A stretch of 64,000 nt of DNA from Microterricola viridarii (GTDB taxonomy: Bacteria > Actinomycetota > Actinomycetes > Actinomycetales > Microbacteriaceae). The position numbers and the translations under genes were made by a program. Shown piece by piece: positions 18,440 to 27,942 of this stretch (its first letter is position 1; each line of letters starts with the position of its first letter). The notes beneath the pieces are model-generated. The model did no database searches, had not been told where the DNA came from, and saw only the letters and a program-made list of their open reading frames with translations. Location: NCBI RefSeq assembly GCF_001542775.1, contig NZ_CP014145.1, positions 1,674,001 to 1,738,000 on the forward strand, in the 5' to 3' direction.

Positions 18440-19744
18440 GTGGCAGCATCCGACAACCAACTCGAGGCGGAACCGGCGGTCGAGGCGGTTTCGCAGACAG
18501 AAACCGCGCAGCCGGATACCGCACGGTCCGGCGCGCAGCCGACCCGGTTGATCCAGGCCGCGGGCCTGTCGTACTTCCCCATCGCCTTCATTGCGCGCAT
18601 GCCATTCGCGATGATGGTGGTCGGTGTGATGACCCTCGTCGTGGCCGCGCGCGGCTCGATCGCGCTCGGCGGCCTCACCTCCGCCGCCGTCGGGCTCGGT
18701 ACGGCGCTGCTCGGCCCGGTGCTCGGCATGGCCGTTGACCGCTTCGGGCAGCGCAGCGTCGTACTCGTTGCCGCGATCGGCAACAGCCTCGCACTGCTCG
18801 CCTTCGCGTGGGCAGCGTTCGCGCCGGTGCCAGACATCGCGCTGCTCGGCGTCGCGTTCCTGATCGGCGCGACCGCACCGCAGGTGTCGCCGCTGTCACG
18901 CAGCCGCATGGTCGGCATCATCCAGACGCGGCTTCCCCTCAGAGTCCGGGCGAAGACGCTGAATGGCACCATGGCCTACGAGTCGGCGGCCGATGAGATC
19001 GTCTTCGTGTTCGGACCGGTCATCGTGGGCCTGCTCGCGACGACTTTGAACCCGGCGGCACCGATCATCGGCGCTGCGCTCCTGACGCTCGTGTTCACGA
19101 CCGCCTTCGCCTTCCACAAGAGCTCGCGCGCCGTCGACGGCCACGCCGGTGCTGTGGTCGACCGGGCTCCCCTGCGCGAGCTGCTGCGCGCCCCGATGCT
19201 GGTTGTCGTGCTGGGCGTGCTCGGCATGGGACTCTTCTTCGGCGCGATGCTCACCGCGCTCATCGCGTTCATGGGCGAGGTCGCACAGGCCGAAGAGGCC
19301 GGCGTGCTCTACGGCGTGATGGGCATCGGCTCGGCGATCCTCGCGCTCAGCGTGGCCGCATTCTCGACCCGCTTCTCGCTGCGTGCCCGCTGGCTCGTGT
19401 TCTCGAGCGCGCTCGTGGCAGGGGCGATCGTCGCGACCTTCGCGACCACCATCCCGATCATGATCCTGGCACTCGCCCTCGCCGGCATCGGCGTCGGCCC
19501 CACCCTGGTGACGGCATACGCGCTCGTCGCCGCACGCACGCCGCGCGGCCGCTCCGCGACGGCCATGACGATCGCCGGCTCGGCCATCACCGTGGGCCAG
19601 GCCTCCGCGTCGGCGATCGTGGGGCTCATCGCCGAGGGCTCCGGCGCGCAGCTTGCGCTGCTCACGCCGCTCTGCGCCGCCGTGGTCGTGTTCGGTGCAG
19701 GTGTGGCGAACTGGGTGATCAGCTCGCGCCAGCCGACCCGCTGA
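18440..19744 (+). CDS. MFS transporter
   Basis: A 434-residue major facilitator with a 35-residue Glu/Thr-rich cytoplasmic N-tail followed by about 12 hydrophobic segments (LSYFPIAFIARMPFAMMVVGVMTLVVAA, VVLVAAIGNSLALLAFAWAAF, LVVVLGVLGMGLFFGAMLTALIAF). The loop after TM2 (GMAVDRFGQR) matches the MFS G-x-x-x-D-R motif. The substrate cannot be told; the overall look is that of a drug/metabolite exporter. GTG 18440 has AGAGGG upstream. The gene converges on the GNAT gene, with a long hairpin between. Confidence 0.88.
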   Translation: MAASDNQLEAEPAVEAVSQTETAQPDTARSGAQPTRLIQAAGLSYFPIAFIARMPFAMMVVGVMTLVVAARGSIALGGLTSAAVGLGTALLGPVLGMAVDRFGQRSVVLVAAIGNSLALLAFAWAAFAPVPDIALLGVAFLIGATAPQVSPLSRSRMVGIIQTRLPLRVRAKTLNGTMAYESAADEIVFVFGPVIVGLLATTLNPAAPIIGAALLTLVFTTAFAFHKSSRAVDGHAGAVVDRAPLRELLRAPMLVVVLGVLGMGLFFGAMLTALIAFMGEVAQAEEAGVLYGVMGIGSAILALSVAAFSTRFSLRARWLVFSSALVAGAIVATFATTIPIMILALALAGIGVGPTLVTAYALVAARTPRGRSATAMTIAGSAITVGQASASAIVGLIAEGSGAQLALLTPLCAAVVVFGAGVANWVISSRQPTR

Positions 19745-19811
19745 GTGCGGCGGCGCGCGGCCCGTCCGTGCGCCCTCTCGGCCCCGGTCCACCAGGCCTG
19801 CCTGAATCGAC

Positions 19812-19859
19812 TCGCCACAAAACGTGCCGACCCGCGGGGTGTGGCACGTTTTGTGGCGA
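19812..19859. terminator. Bidirectional hairpin between MFS and GNAT genes
   Basis: Perfect 17-bp arms (TCGCCACAAAACGTGCC and its complement) flank a 14-nt loop, between two convergent genes. The arms carry A and T runs that could serve as U tract on either strand. Confidence 0.65.
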
Positions 19860-19896
19860 ATGGATGGCGCAGGCGCCGGTGTCGGGCGGTGGTGGC

Positions 19897-20376
19897 TTAG
19901 GCGGCGGCTGCGGCCAGCGCCAGGCCGTCCATGCGGAAACGGGTCCACTCGTCGAGGCCGACCGCGCCGAGTGAGCGGTAGAAGCCGATGGCCGGCTCGT
20001 TCCAGTCGAGCACGTCCCACTCCAGACGGGCGTAGCCGCGCTCGGTGCAGAGACCGGCGAGGTGCAAGAGCAGCGCCTTGCCGTAACCGCTGCCACGGTA
20101 CTGGGGGCTGACGTAGAGGTCTTCCAGGTGGATGCCGTGCACGCCCTCCCAGGTGGAGAACGTCAGGTACCAGATGGCCATGCCGGCCAGCTCGCCCGGC
20201 TGCTCACCGTCGATCACGTTGGCGAAGACCATCGGGGTCTCGCCGAACAGCGCCGTGCGCAGTGACTCCTCGGTGGTGACGACGGCATCCGGCTCCTTCT
20301 CGTACACCGCCAACTCGACGATCAAACGCAGGATCTCGGTGATGTCGGACTCGGTGGCTGGACGCAAAACACTCAT
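19897..20376 (-). CDS. GNAT family N-acetyltransferase
   Basis: A 159-residue GNAT protein. It begins MSVLRPATESDITEILRLIVELA, a common GNAT opening, and has the acetyl-CoA pyrophosphate loop in motif A (LEDLYVSPQYRGSGYGKALL: R-x-x-G-x-G). Later pieces ARLEWDVLDWNEPAIGFYRSLGA match motif B. The arrangement resembles diamine/spermidine N-acetyltransferase-like members (HLEDLYV), but the acceptor is not certain. ATG 20376 is used; the frame extends to 20574 but the upstream part has no family similarity. It diverges from the RpiR regulator. Confidence 0.9.
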   Translation of the reverse strand: MSVLRPATESDITEILRLIVELAVYEKEPDAVVTTEESLRTALFGETPMVFANVIDGEQPGELAGMAIWYLTFSTWEGVHGIHLEDLYVSPQYRGSGYGKALLLHLAGLCTERGYARLEWDVLDWNEPAIGFYRSLGAVGLDEWTRFRMDGLALAAAAA

Positions 20377-20479
20377 GCTTTCAGCGTAGCGGCGCCGCCC
20401 TGAACGGAACTCCGCCCCGGGGGCCCAGGTCGAAGGAGCGCAGAGCGAAGAGGCGCGACACCCTCGGTAGGTCACGAAA

Positions 20480-20494
20480 GTACATCGGATGTAC
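20480..20494. promoter_or_regulatory. GTACAT-CGG-ATGTAC palindrome
   Basis: A perfect 6-bp-arm dyad 92 bp before the RpiR gene start, in the region shared with the divergent GNAT gene. A second, imperfect dyad, TGTAGCAAAGTTTCTTCA, lies at 20501-20518 and resembles the AAAGTTTC-type sites of RpiR-family regulators. Either may be the autoregulatory operator. Confidence 0.4.
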
Positions 20495-20585
20495 GATTCA
20501 TGTAGCAAAGTTTCTTCACGGGGGCCTCCAGCGCTCCACGCAGAAACGAACGCGTGCCACTGCGTTGTTATCACCGAGGAGACCC

Positions 20586-21491
20586 ATGCCCGCGCCCGAA
20601 GCCCGCGCCGGAGTTCCGGCTCAGCGTGCCGTGCTCGTGCGCATGCGCGCGGTGATGCCCGAACTGCGCCCGAGCGAGCAGCGCATCGCCGCGCTGTTCA
20701 CCGCCGACCCCGGCGCGGCCGCCGAACTCTCGATCGGCGAGCTCGCCGCGCGCTGCTCCACCTCGACCACCTCGGTCGTGCGCTTCTGCAAACGCATGGG
20801 CTACGACCACCTCAAGGAACTGCGCATGGACGTGCTGCGCGATGTGGCGCGCGAGGGCTTCGAGACGGCCGGGCTGCCCGAGGTGTCCGGTGATGTGGAT
20901 CGCGACGACACCCTGGAGGACATCGTCGCCAAGGTCTCGCTCGCCGAGACCCTCTCCATCGCCGACACGGCGAAGGTTCTCGACGTCGCCTCGCTGCAGG
21001 CCGCCGTCGATGCGGTCGGCGCCGCACACCGGGTCGACATCTTCGGCCTCGGGGCGAGCTCCTTCGTCGGCCTGGACCTGCAGCAGAAGCTCACCCGCAT
21101 CGGGCGCACCGCCCTGAACTGGGCCGACTCGCACGCGGCCTGGACGTCGGCCGCCACCACGCGCAGCGGGTCCGTGGCAATCGCCGTGTCACACAGCGGC
21201 AGCACCCGCGACACCGTCGAGTTCCTTGCCATCGCCCGGGCATCCGGGGCCACGACCATCGCCATCACCAACCACGAGGGCTCGCCGCTGGTCGATCACG
21301 CCGACATCGTACTGACCACCGCCGCCCGCGAGTCCGTGTTCCGCTCCGGCGCCCTCGGCAGCCGCATCGCCCAGCTCATGGTCGTCGACTGCATTTTCAT
21401 CGGTGTGGCCCAGGCCAACTATGAGGAGTCGATGGAGGCCATCCGCAACACCTACGCGGTCGTCCACAACCTCCGGACGCGACGCCCATGA
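20586..21491 (+). CDS. MurR/RpiR family transcriptional regulator
   Basis: A 301-residue regulator. The N-terminal helix-turn-helix is typical of RpiR (LRPSEQRIAALF ... LSIGELAARCSTSTTSVVRFCKRMGYDHLKELRMDV). The C-terminal SIS domain (HRVDIFGLGASSFVGLDLQQKLTRIG ... IAVSHSGSTRDTVEFL) binds phosphosugars. These proteins usually control sugar-phosphate, amino-sugar or hydroxy-acid genes nearby. ATG 20586 follows GAGGAG. The adjacent dehydrogenase gene starts 85 bp downstream on the same strand and may be in the same transcript. Confidence 0.93.
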   Translation: MPAPEARAGVPAQRAVLVRMRAVMPELRPSEQRIAALFTADPGAAAELSIGELAARCSTSTTSVVRFCKRMGYDHLKELRMDVLRDVAREGFETAGLPEVSGDVDRDDTLEDIVAKVSLAETLSIADTAKVLDVASLQAAVDAVGAAHRVDIFGLGASSFVGLDLQQKLTRIGRTALNWADSHAAWTSAATTRSGSVAIAVSHSGSTRDTVEFLAIARASGATTIAITNHEGSPLVDHADIVLTTAARESVFRSGALGSRIAQLMVVDCIFIGVAQANYEESMEAIRNTYAVVHNLRTRRP

Positions 21492-21576
21492 GCGCCGTGC
21501 CCCCGTCACTCGCCGCCACCCTCGTCGCTGTGCGCCCGCACAGTCACACCCGAACACCGTCAGGAAGCACGCCAGC

Positions 21577-24432
21577 ATGACCCCTTCAGCAACCGCCAGT
21601 CGTTCCGCCGTCTCCGTCGGCGACGAGTCGCTCGCCGCCGAGCTCGGCCGCGTGCTGGGCGGCGCGTCCGCTGCAGCGGGCGTGAGCGTCGCCGAGTTCG
21701 ATCGCGTCGTCGCGGGCGTTGACGCCTCCCACGTGCTGCTCACCCCCGAGGCCGTCGTCACCCCGCAGAGCATCGAGCACGTAGCCGCGGTGTTCGGTTT
21801 CGCCGCGGATGCCGGGCGGCACGTGACCGTGCGCTCTGGCGGCACCAGCCTCTCCGGTCAGGCCGCCGGTGACGGCATCCTGCTCGACACGCGCTCGGCA
21901 TTCCGCCGCATCGCGGTCGAGGACGGCGGCGCCCGGGTGCGCGTACAGCCCGGCGCGACCGTGCGCCAGGTGAACGCGCGCCTGATCCGACACGGCCGCA
22001 AGCTCGGCCCCGACCCGGCCAGCGAGATCGCGGCGACCATCGGCGGCGTCATCGCCAACAACTCCAGCGGTATGGCCTGCGGCACCCACCACAACAGCTA
22101 CCGCACCCTCGCCGCGCTCACCGTCGTGCTGCCGAGCGGCACCATCGTCGACACCGCGCTGCCCGGCGCCGACGCCCTGCTCGCGGCCGCCGAGCCCATC
22201 CTGCACTCGGGCCTCGCCCGGCTGCGCGACGAGATCCGCGGCCGCGCCGACCTGGTCGCCGAGATCGAGCGCCAGTACCGCGGCAAGAACACCATGGGCT
22301 ATGGGCTGAACTCGTTCCTCGACCACACCGAGCCCGTCCAGATCCTGGCCCACCTGCTCGTCGGCAGCGAGGGCACCCTCGGATTCGTCGCCGAGGCCGT
22401 CTTCGACACTGTGCCGATCGCGCCGGCCATCGGCACAGCACTGCTCGTCTTCGACAGCCTCGATGCGGCGACCGGCATCCTGCCCCTGCTGGTGTCCACC
22501 GGCGCCGCCACCCTCGAGCTGATGGATGCGGCGTCGCTACGCGTCATCCAGGCCGACCCCAGCGCTGCCGGCATCATCGACAACGTGGAGATCACCGGCC
22601 ACGCCGCCCTGCTGGTGGAGTACCACGGGGCGGATGACGCCGACCTCGCCGCCCAGATCGAGAACGCCGCCCGCACACTCGCGGCGGCCGGCGCCCCTGC
22701 CCTCGCTGTCACCCGCGACGCGAAGGAGCGTGCCCGGCTGTGGCACTTCCGCAAGGGCCTGTACGCGGCCATCGCCGGCGTGCGGAAGCCCGGCACGACA
22801 GCCCTGCTCGAGGACATCGCGGTGCCCGTCGAGCGGCTGGCCGCAACCTGCGCCGCGCTCCAGGATCTGTTCCAGCGCCACGGCTACGACGACGCCGTCA
22901 TCTTCGGCCACGCCAAGGACGGCAACATCCACTTCCTGCTCACCGAGGATTTCACCGCCGACGGAGCCATCGAGCGCCAGGCACAGTTCACCGAGGAGCT
23001 CGTCGAGCTCGTGCTCGGCGCCGGCGGAACGCTGAAGGCGGAGCACGGTACTGGCCGCATCATGGCGCCGTTCGTGGAGCGCCAGTTCGGCGCGGAACTC
23101 TACGCCGTCATGCGCGAGGTCAAGCGGCTCTGCGACCCGCACGGCGTGCTGAACCCGGGCGTGCTGCTCACCGACTCCCCCAGCTCCCACCTCGAGCACC
23201 TGAAGGTGACACCGGAGGTGGAGGTCGAGGTCGACCGCTGCGTGGAGTGCGGCTACTGCGAGCCGGTCTGCCCGAGCAAGGACGTCACGCTGACGCCGCG
23301 GCAGCGCATCGCGGTGCGCCGGGCGCGGGCCGCCGCCCGCGCCGACGGAGACACCGCCCTCGACGCCAAGCTGGCCGCGGCCGAGGAGTACGCCTCCGTC
23401 GACACCTGCGCCGCTGACGGCATGTGCCAGACCGCGTGCCCGGTGTTGATCAACACGGGCGATCTGGTGCGCCGGCTGCGCGAGCAAGACGCGAACGCGC
23501 CGACACGCGTCATCGCCGCCGGGGTGGCGAAGGCCTGGGGCGGCGTCAGCCGCGGGGCATCCGTCGCCCTCAGCGCGGCCCGGCTCGTGCCACCCGTCGC
23601 CACTCTCGCCAGTGCCGCCGGGCGCGTGGTGCTCGGCACGGATGTCGTGCCGCAGTGGAGCGACGACCTGCCGCGCGGTGGCGCCAAGCGGGCCCACGGC
23701 TCGCCCGCCACCGGTGATGCCGTCTTCTTCTCCGCCTGCGTCGGGTCGATGTTCGGGCCAGCCGAGGGCGGGATCGGGGCCGCGGCCGCGTTCCGGCTGC
23801 TCTGCGAGCGGGCCGGCGTGCAGTTGATCACCCCGGAGCGGATCGACTCGCTCTGCTGCGGCACGCCGTGGAAGTCCAAGGGCCTGGCCGATGGCTACCG
23901 CACAGCGGTCGAGAAGACTGTGCGGGCTCTGCACGCCGCCTCCGACGGGGGCGCGCTGCCCATCGTCTGCGACAACTCCTCCTGCACCGAGGGCCTCGTG
24001 CACGCGCTCGAGAATGTGACTGAACTCGACGGGCAGCCCATCTCGCTCCGCATCGTCGACGCCGTCGACTTCGCCGCCGAGCGTCTGCTGCCCGGTTTGT
24101 CCGTCAACGAGCAGATTGATTCGCTGGCGCTGCACCCGACCTGCTCGAGCACCCGGCTCGGCTCCAATGAGCACCTGCGCGAGCTGGCCGGGGCCGTCGC
24201 CGTCGAGGCCGTGGTTCCGGATGCCTGGGGCTGCTGCGCCTTCGCCGGTGACCGCGGCATGCTGCACCCGGAGCTGACCGCCTCGGCGACGGCCGCCGAG
24301 GCGGCCGAGCTGGCCGAGCGCGACTTCGACGCGCACGCTTCCTGCAACCGCACCTGCGAGATCGGCATGACCCGCGCCACCGGCGAGTCCTACCTGCACA
24401 TCCTGGAGCTGTTGGAGCGCGCAACCCGCTGA
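21577..24432 (+). CDS. FAD- and Fe-S-containing D-2-hydroxyacid dehydrogenase (YdiJ-like)
   Basis: A 951-residue fusion that oxidises a D-2-hydroxyacid such as D-lactate or D-2-hydroxyglutarate and passes electrons to the respiratory chain. The N-terminal half is a vanillyl-alcohol-oxidase-type FAD domain (TVRSGGTSLSGQAAGDG, then ANNSSGMACG) with an FAD-oxidase C-terminal domain (IFGHAKDGNIHFL, GTLKAEHGTGR). Next come two [4Fe-4S] motifs (CVECGYCEPVCPS and CAADGMCQTACP), then two CCG-type cysteine-rich segments (DSLCCGTPWKSKG, WGCCAFAGDRG). That order matches YdiJ/GlcD-GlcF fusions. ATG 21577 follows AGGAAG. The flanking RpiR and IclR regulators suggest control by a carbon metabolite. Confidence 0.93.
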   Translation: MTPSATASRSAVSVGDESLAAELGRVLGGASAAAGVSVAEFDRVVAGVDASHVLLTPEAVVTPQSIEHVAAVFGFAADAGRHVTVRSGGTSLSGQAAGDGILLDTRSAFRRIAVEDGGARVRVQPGATVRQVNARLIRHGRKLGPDPASEIAATIGGVIANNSSGMACGTHHNSYRTLAALTVVLPSGTIVDTALPGADALLAAAEPILHSGLARLRDEIRGRADLVAEIERQYRGKNTMGYGLNSFLDHTEPVQILAHLLVGSEGTLGFVAEAVFDTVPIAPAIGTALLVFDSLDAATGILPLLVSTGAATLELMDAASLRVIQADPSAAGIIDNVEITGHAALLVEYHGADDADLAAQIENAARTLAAAGAPALAVTRDAKERARLWHFRKGLYAAIAGVRKPGTTALLEDIAVPVERLAATCAALQDLFQRHGYDDAVIFGHAKDGNIHFLLTEDFTADGAIERQAQFTEELVELVLGAGGTLKAEHGTGRIMAPFVERQFGAELYAVMREVKRLCDPHGVLNPGVLLTDSPSSHLEHLKVTPEVEVEVDRCVECGYCEPVCPSKDVTLTPRQRIAVRRARAAARADGDTALDAKLAAAEEYASVDTCAADGMCQTACPVLINTGDLVRRLREQDANAPTRVIAAGVAKAWGGVSRGASVALSAARLVPPVATLASAAGRVVLGTDVVPQWSDDLPRGGAKRAHGSPATGDAVFFSACVGSMFGPAEGGIGAAAAFRLLCERAGVQLITPERIDSLCCGTPWKSKGLADGYRTAVEKTVRALHAASDGGALPIVCDNSSCTEGLVHALENVTELDGQPISLRIVDAVDFAAERLLPGLSVNEQIDSLALHPTCSSTRLGSNEHLRELAGAVAVEAVVPDAWGCCAFAGDRGMLHPELTASATAAEAAELAERDFDAHASCNRTCEIGMTRATGESYLHILELLERATR

Positions 24433-24538
24433 ACGCGAACCGCCGCCGTGTCCTAATATCGAACAAGGCGACCGCATTCCGATGCGGGCACCTGATGAGA
24501 GAGCGCAGGGCTTCACAACGCAGAGAGGGCGATCACCC

Positions 24539-25276
24539 ATGGCAGAACACCCCGGGGCACCGGCCACAGTACAGGCGGGCTCGCAGACGCTCAGCCGCGG
24601 CATCCGGCTCCTCGAGACCCTCGCCAGCGCCGACCGCAATCTCTCCATCGCCGAGCTGGCGGCTGCGCTCGCCGTGCACCGCTCGGTGGCGTACCGCCTG
24701 CTGCGCACACTCGAGGACCACGCGCTCGTCACCCGCGACGACGCCGGGCTGGTGGCGCTCGGCCCCGGGCTCGCCGCCCTCTCTTCCGGCGTTGCCCGCA
24801 ACCTGCAGCAGGCGGCACTGCCCGAGCTCGGCGAGATCGCCGACGAACTGGGCATGACCTGCCTGCTCGCGGTGATGGTCGATGGCGGCGAGGCGGTCAC
24901 CCTGGTGAGCGCCTCGCCCCGGCAGAGCGTCGCGGTCGTGTCGTACCGGCCGGGCCACCGTCATCCGCTCGGCCGGGGCGGGCCGGGCAAGGCGATCCTG
25001 CTCGGGATGCCGGAGAATGCCTGGCCGGAGGAGCTCCGCGCCGGGATGAGCGCGGAGCTGCACGCCGAGATCGCCAGGGGTCGCCTGCAGGGCTACGCCT
25101 CCAGCCGCGATGAGGTCCTGCCATCGCTCACCTCTGTCGCGGTGCCGCTCAACCTGGCGGGGCAGCCTCCAGCCTCCATCGCCGTTATCCATGTGGCACT
25201 CCCGCGCGGTGAGGCCGAGATCGCCGGGCGACTGGCGCTCGGGGCGCAGAACGTGGCGCGCGCCTACGGCGCATAG
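24539..25276 (+). CDS. IclR family transcriptional regulator
   Basis: A 245-residue IclR protein. The winged helix (LSRGIRLLETLASADRNLSIAELAAALAVHRSVAYRLLRTLEDHALV) is followed by a GAF-like ligand domain (LPELGEIADELGMTCLLAVMVDGGEAVTLV ... HPLGRGGPGKAIL ... GYASSRDEVLPSLTSVAVPL). IclR members commonly sense organic or aromatic acids. ATG 24539 has AGAGAGGG upstream. The gene lies 106 bp after the hydroxyacid dehydrogenase, the likely target. It is also the only IclR gene in this window that could read the PcaU-like site near 33160. Confidence 0.93.
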   Translation: MAEHPGAPATVQAGSQTLSRGIRLLETLASADRNLSIAELAAALAVHRSVAYRLLRTLEDHALVTRDDAGLVALGPGLAALSSGVARNLQQAALPELGEIADELGMTCLLAVMVDGGEAVTLVSASPRQSVAVVSYRPGHRHPLGRGGPGKAILLGMPENAWPEELRAGMSAELHAEIARGRLQGYASSRDEVLPSLTSVAVPLNLAGQPPASIAVIHVALPRGEAEIAGRLALGAQNVARAYGA

Positions 25277-25342
25277 ACGGCCCCGCGCAGCGCGTCGTTC
25301 GGGCGCTTGAGGCGCGGGCCTTTCGCGGCCTATGCTTCGTTC

Positions 25343-27586
25343 GTGGCCGAGTCAACCCGCGTGGCGGCCCAGAAGTCAGCCAAGCTGGACCGGCTGCTCC
25401 TGGACGCGAAACTGGCAATTCCCGCACCTCAGGCGGGCTTTGTCAGCCGCGCCACGCTCATCACGACGGCCCGCACCTCGCACCGCCAGGTGGTCGCCGT
25501 CACCGCGCCGTCCGGCTATGGCAAGTCCAGCTTCCTGGCCCAATGGGCGGCCGCCGAGGAGCGCAGCGTCGGCTGGGTGTCGCTTGACCGTTTCGATGAC
25601 GATGCCGTCAAACTGCTGACCCTGCTCGCCTCTGCCTTCGTGCGGGCCACGGGGGCGGATGCCGCGCTGGTCACCGACATGCGCGGACACGGGGTCTCGG
25701 CGCTCGGGCGCGCGGCCCCCCGGCTCGCACTCGCGCTGAGGGAGAGCCCGAGCCCCTTCGTGCTCATGCTCGACGACCTGCACGAGCTCGCAACGCCCGC
25801 CTGCCATGACGTCTTGAGCGTCGTGCTCGACGGTGTGCCAGCCGGCTCACAGCTGGTGATGGCCAGCCGACATGAGCAACCGCAGGTCGCCACCCTTCGT
25901 GCTGCGGGGCAGACGCTCGAGATCGGCGCGGACAGTCTCGCCCTGGATGCCGACGGCGCGCGGAGGATCTTCGCTGAGGCCCAGGTTCCGCTGACCCCCG
26001 CACTCGCCGCCGTTGTCATCGAGCGTACGGAGGGCTGGCCCGTCGGCCTCCACCTGGCGGCCATGATCGCTCACGACAATGCGGACGGCGCCGCCGTGAT
26101 CTCCGGTGACGACCGCTACGTCGCCGACTACCTCTACCGGGAGTCGCTGGCCTCCCTGCCGGAGAACACCCAGCGCTTCCTGCGCTGCACCGCCGTGCTC
26201 GACCAGTTCTCGGCAGAGCTGTGCGACGCGGTGTTCGGCCAGCCCGGCTCGCAGGCGCGCCTGCGCGAGCTGGAAGACTCCAACGTCTTCCTTATTCCGC
26301 TCGACCGCCGCCGCGGGTGGTTCCGCTACCACCCGCTGTTCCGCGAGTTCCTGTTGAGCGAGCTGCGCCGCGTGAGCCCGGCGCTCGTCGCAGAACTGCA
26401 CGTGCGCGCGGCGGGCTGGTACGAACTGCACGGTTCCCCGGCGAAGGCAATCGAGCACCTGCTGGAGACTCCGGATCGCGCGACCTGCGTGCGTCTGGTC
26501 GCCGAGCATGCCATGGCCACCTTCCAATCCGGGCAGATGGCCACGGTGCGGCGCTGGATCGGTGACCTCGGCCACGTCGCCGTGGACGACCACCCTCCGC
26601 TCGGCGTCCTGGCCGGTTGGATCGCCGTCATGTCTGGGCAGGCCGCGGAGGCCGACCGGCTGGCCACGCGGTTGGAGGGCGCCGCGTTCGACCCCCTGCC
26701 GTTCGACGGTTCCGCATCCTTCGAATCGAGCAGGGCCATGCTCCGATCGCTGATGTGCGCGGCCGGGCCCGCCCAAGCAGCGGATGACGCAGAGTTCGCC
26801 CTGGCCCAAGAACCCTCGTGGAGCGCATGGCGGGAGCAAGCACTCTGCCTCGGCGGAGAGGCAGAGTTGCTGCGCGGAGACGGGGCAGCGGCGCAGGCAT
26901 ACTTTGCCGAGGCAGCCGACCTCGCCCTCGTGCACGACAACGCCGGCGTGCAAGCGCTGAGCGACGCCGAGTTCGCGCTGATCGCCATGGACAAAGGCCG
27001 CTGGGCCGAGGCAGCGCCCCGGGTGGCGAGCGCGATGGGATCCGTCGAACTGCATCGTCTGCAGGACTACGCCATCGCCGTGCCCGGCGTCGTAGCCGCC
27101 GCGAGGCTGGCGCTGCATGACGGCGACCTGGAGCGCACCGAACGGCAGCTGACCAAGGCCATGCGCGCGCGGCCGGTCTGCACGTATGCCGCGCCGGCAC
27201 TGGCGACGCGCGTTCGCCTGTACCTCGCAAAATGCTATTGGGCTCTCGGCGATCACGTGACCGCGCGGCACTTGATGCGCGAGATCGACGACATCCTGAT
27301 GCACCGCCCGGCCCTCGGGGCCCTGCTGGCCGAGGTTGACGGGCTGCGCGAGCTCATCTCCGCGAGTGCCGGCGGCCCAGGCGGGTACACCCCGCTCACC
27401 CCCGCCGAGTTGCGCCTGCTGCCGTATCTGCAGACACACCTCACGATCCCGGAGATCGGCGCCCGCCTGTTCGTGTCGCGCAACACAGTGAGCACCGAGG
27501 TGGGGTCGATCTACCGCAAGCTGGGCGTCTCCTCGCGCTCTGAGGCCGTCGAATGGGCGACCTCGATCGGCCTGCTCGGCAGCTAG
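25343..27586 (+). CDS. LAL/MalT-type LuxR regulator with STAND ATPase
   Basis: A 747-residue regulator. The N-terminal ATPase has Walker A APSGYGKSS and Walker B LMLDDLHEL, followed by the ERTEGWPVGLHLAAM and FRYHPLFREFL segments typical of MalT/LAL proteins. A helical repeat (TPR-like) middle region runs to about residue 660. The C-terminal LuxR-type helix-turn-helix is LTPAELRLLPYLQTHLTIPEIGARLFVSRNTVSTEVGSIYRKLGVSSRSEAVEWA. Such proteins bind ATP and an inducer, oligomerise and activate transcription. The start is uncertain: GTG 25343 is preferred over TTG 25307, but neither has a good ribosome-binding site. The target is unknown. Confidence 0.9.
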   Translation: MAESTRVAAQKSAKLDRLLLDAKLAIPAPQAGFVSRATLITTARTSHRQVVAVTAPSGYGKSSFLAQWAAAEERSVGWVSLDRFDDDAVKLLTLLASAFVRATGADAALVTDMRGHGVSALGRAAPRLALALRESPSPFVLMLDDLHELATPACHDVLSVVLDGVPAGSQLVMASRHEQPQVATLRAAGQTLEIGADSLALDADGARRIFAEAQVPLTPALAAVVIERTEGWPVGLHLAAMIAHDNADGAAVISGDDRYVADYLYRESLASLPENTQRFLRCTAVLDQFSAELCDAVFGQPGSQARLRELEDSNVFLIPLDRRRGWFRYHPLFREFLLSELRRVSPALVAELHVRAAGWYELHGSPAKAIEHLLETPDRATCVRLVAEHAMATFQSGQMATVRRWIGDLGHVAVDDHPPLGVLAGWIAVMSGQAAEADRLATRLEGAAFDPLPFDGSASFESSRAMLRSLMCAAGPAQAADDAEFALAQEPSWSAWREQALCLGGEAELLRGDGAAAQAYFAEAADLALVHDNAGVQALSDAEFALIAMDKGRWAEAAPRVASAMGSVELHRLQDYAIAVPGVVAAARLALHDGDLERTERQLTKAMRARPVCTYAAPALATRVRLYLAKCYWALGDHVTARHLMREIDDILMHRPALGALLAEVDGLRELISASAGGPGGYTPLTPAELRLLPYLQTHLTIPEIGARLFVSRNTVSTEVGSIYRKLGVSSRSEAVEWATSIGLLGS

Positions 27587-27615
27587 TCACGCGCTGTGGG
27601 CACGGTGCCGTGCGG

Positions 27616-27942
27616 TCAGCCCAACGTGTCCTCCACGTCGAACCCGAGCGCGAGGGCGAGGCTGGGCGCGGCGGCCACCACACGCGGCAGCCCGACGACC
27701 GAGGTGATGCCGATGAGCACATCGACGATCTCGTCGGCGTTCGCCCCGGCGTTGACCGCCGCCGTGACGTGCTCCCCGAACGACGGTTCAGCTCCGCCGA
27801 TGGCGACGAGAGCCGCGAGCCTGGCCAGGGCCAGAGTCTTCGGGTCCAGCGTGCCGAGTTCAGTGACGCTGAACTCCTCTTCGACCACACTGGGCTCGTT
27901 GACCGCGAGGCGGCGCAGGCGTTGCGTGTAGTTCGATGTCAC
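27616..27942 (-). CDS. Carboxymuconolactone decarboxylase (CMD) family protein
   Basis: A 108-residue CMD/AhpD-fold protein (LDPKTLALARLAALVAIGGAEPSF, then HVTAAVNAGANADEIVDVLIGITSVVGLPRVVAAAP). It has no cysteine at all, so it cannot be an AhpD-type thiol peroxidase partner. It may be a lactone decarboxylase-like or non-catalytic member. GTG 27942 has GGGAGG 5 nt upstream. It converges on the LAL gene with a 29-bp gap. Confidence 0.85.
   Translation of the reverse strand: MTSNYTQRLRRLAVNEPSVVEEEFSVTELGTLDPKTLALARLAALVAIGGAEPSFGEHVTAAVNAGANADEIVDVLIGITSVVGLPRVVAAAPSLALALGFDVEDTLG

Noticed and set aside
22537..24900. 787-codon minus-strand frame opposite the FAD/Fe-S dehydrogenase
   Set aside because: Shadow frame in GC-rich DNA; the plus strand carries FAD and ferredoxin motifs.
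27597..27615. Terminator between the LAL and CMD genes
   Set aside because: Short GCACGG/CCGTGC dyad with a 2-nt centre cannot form a stable loop and lacks a T tract.
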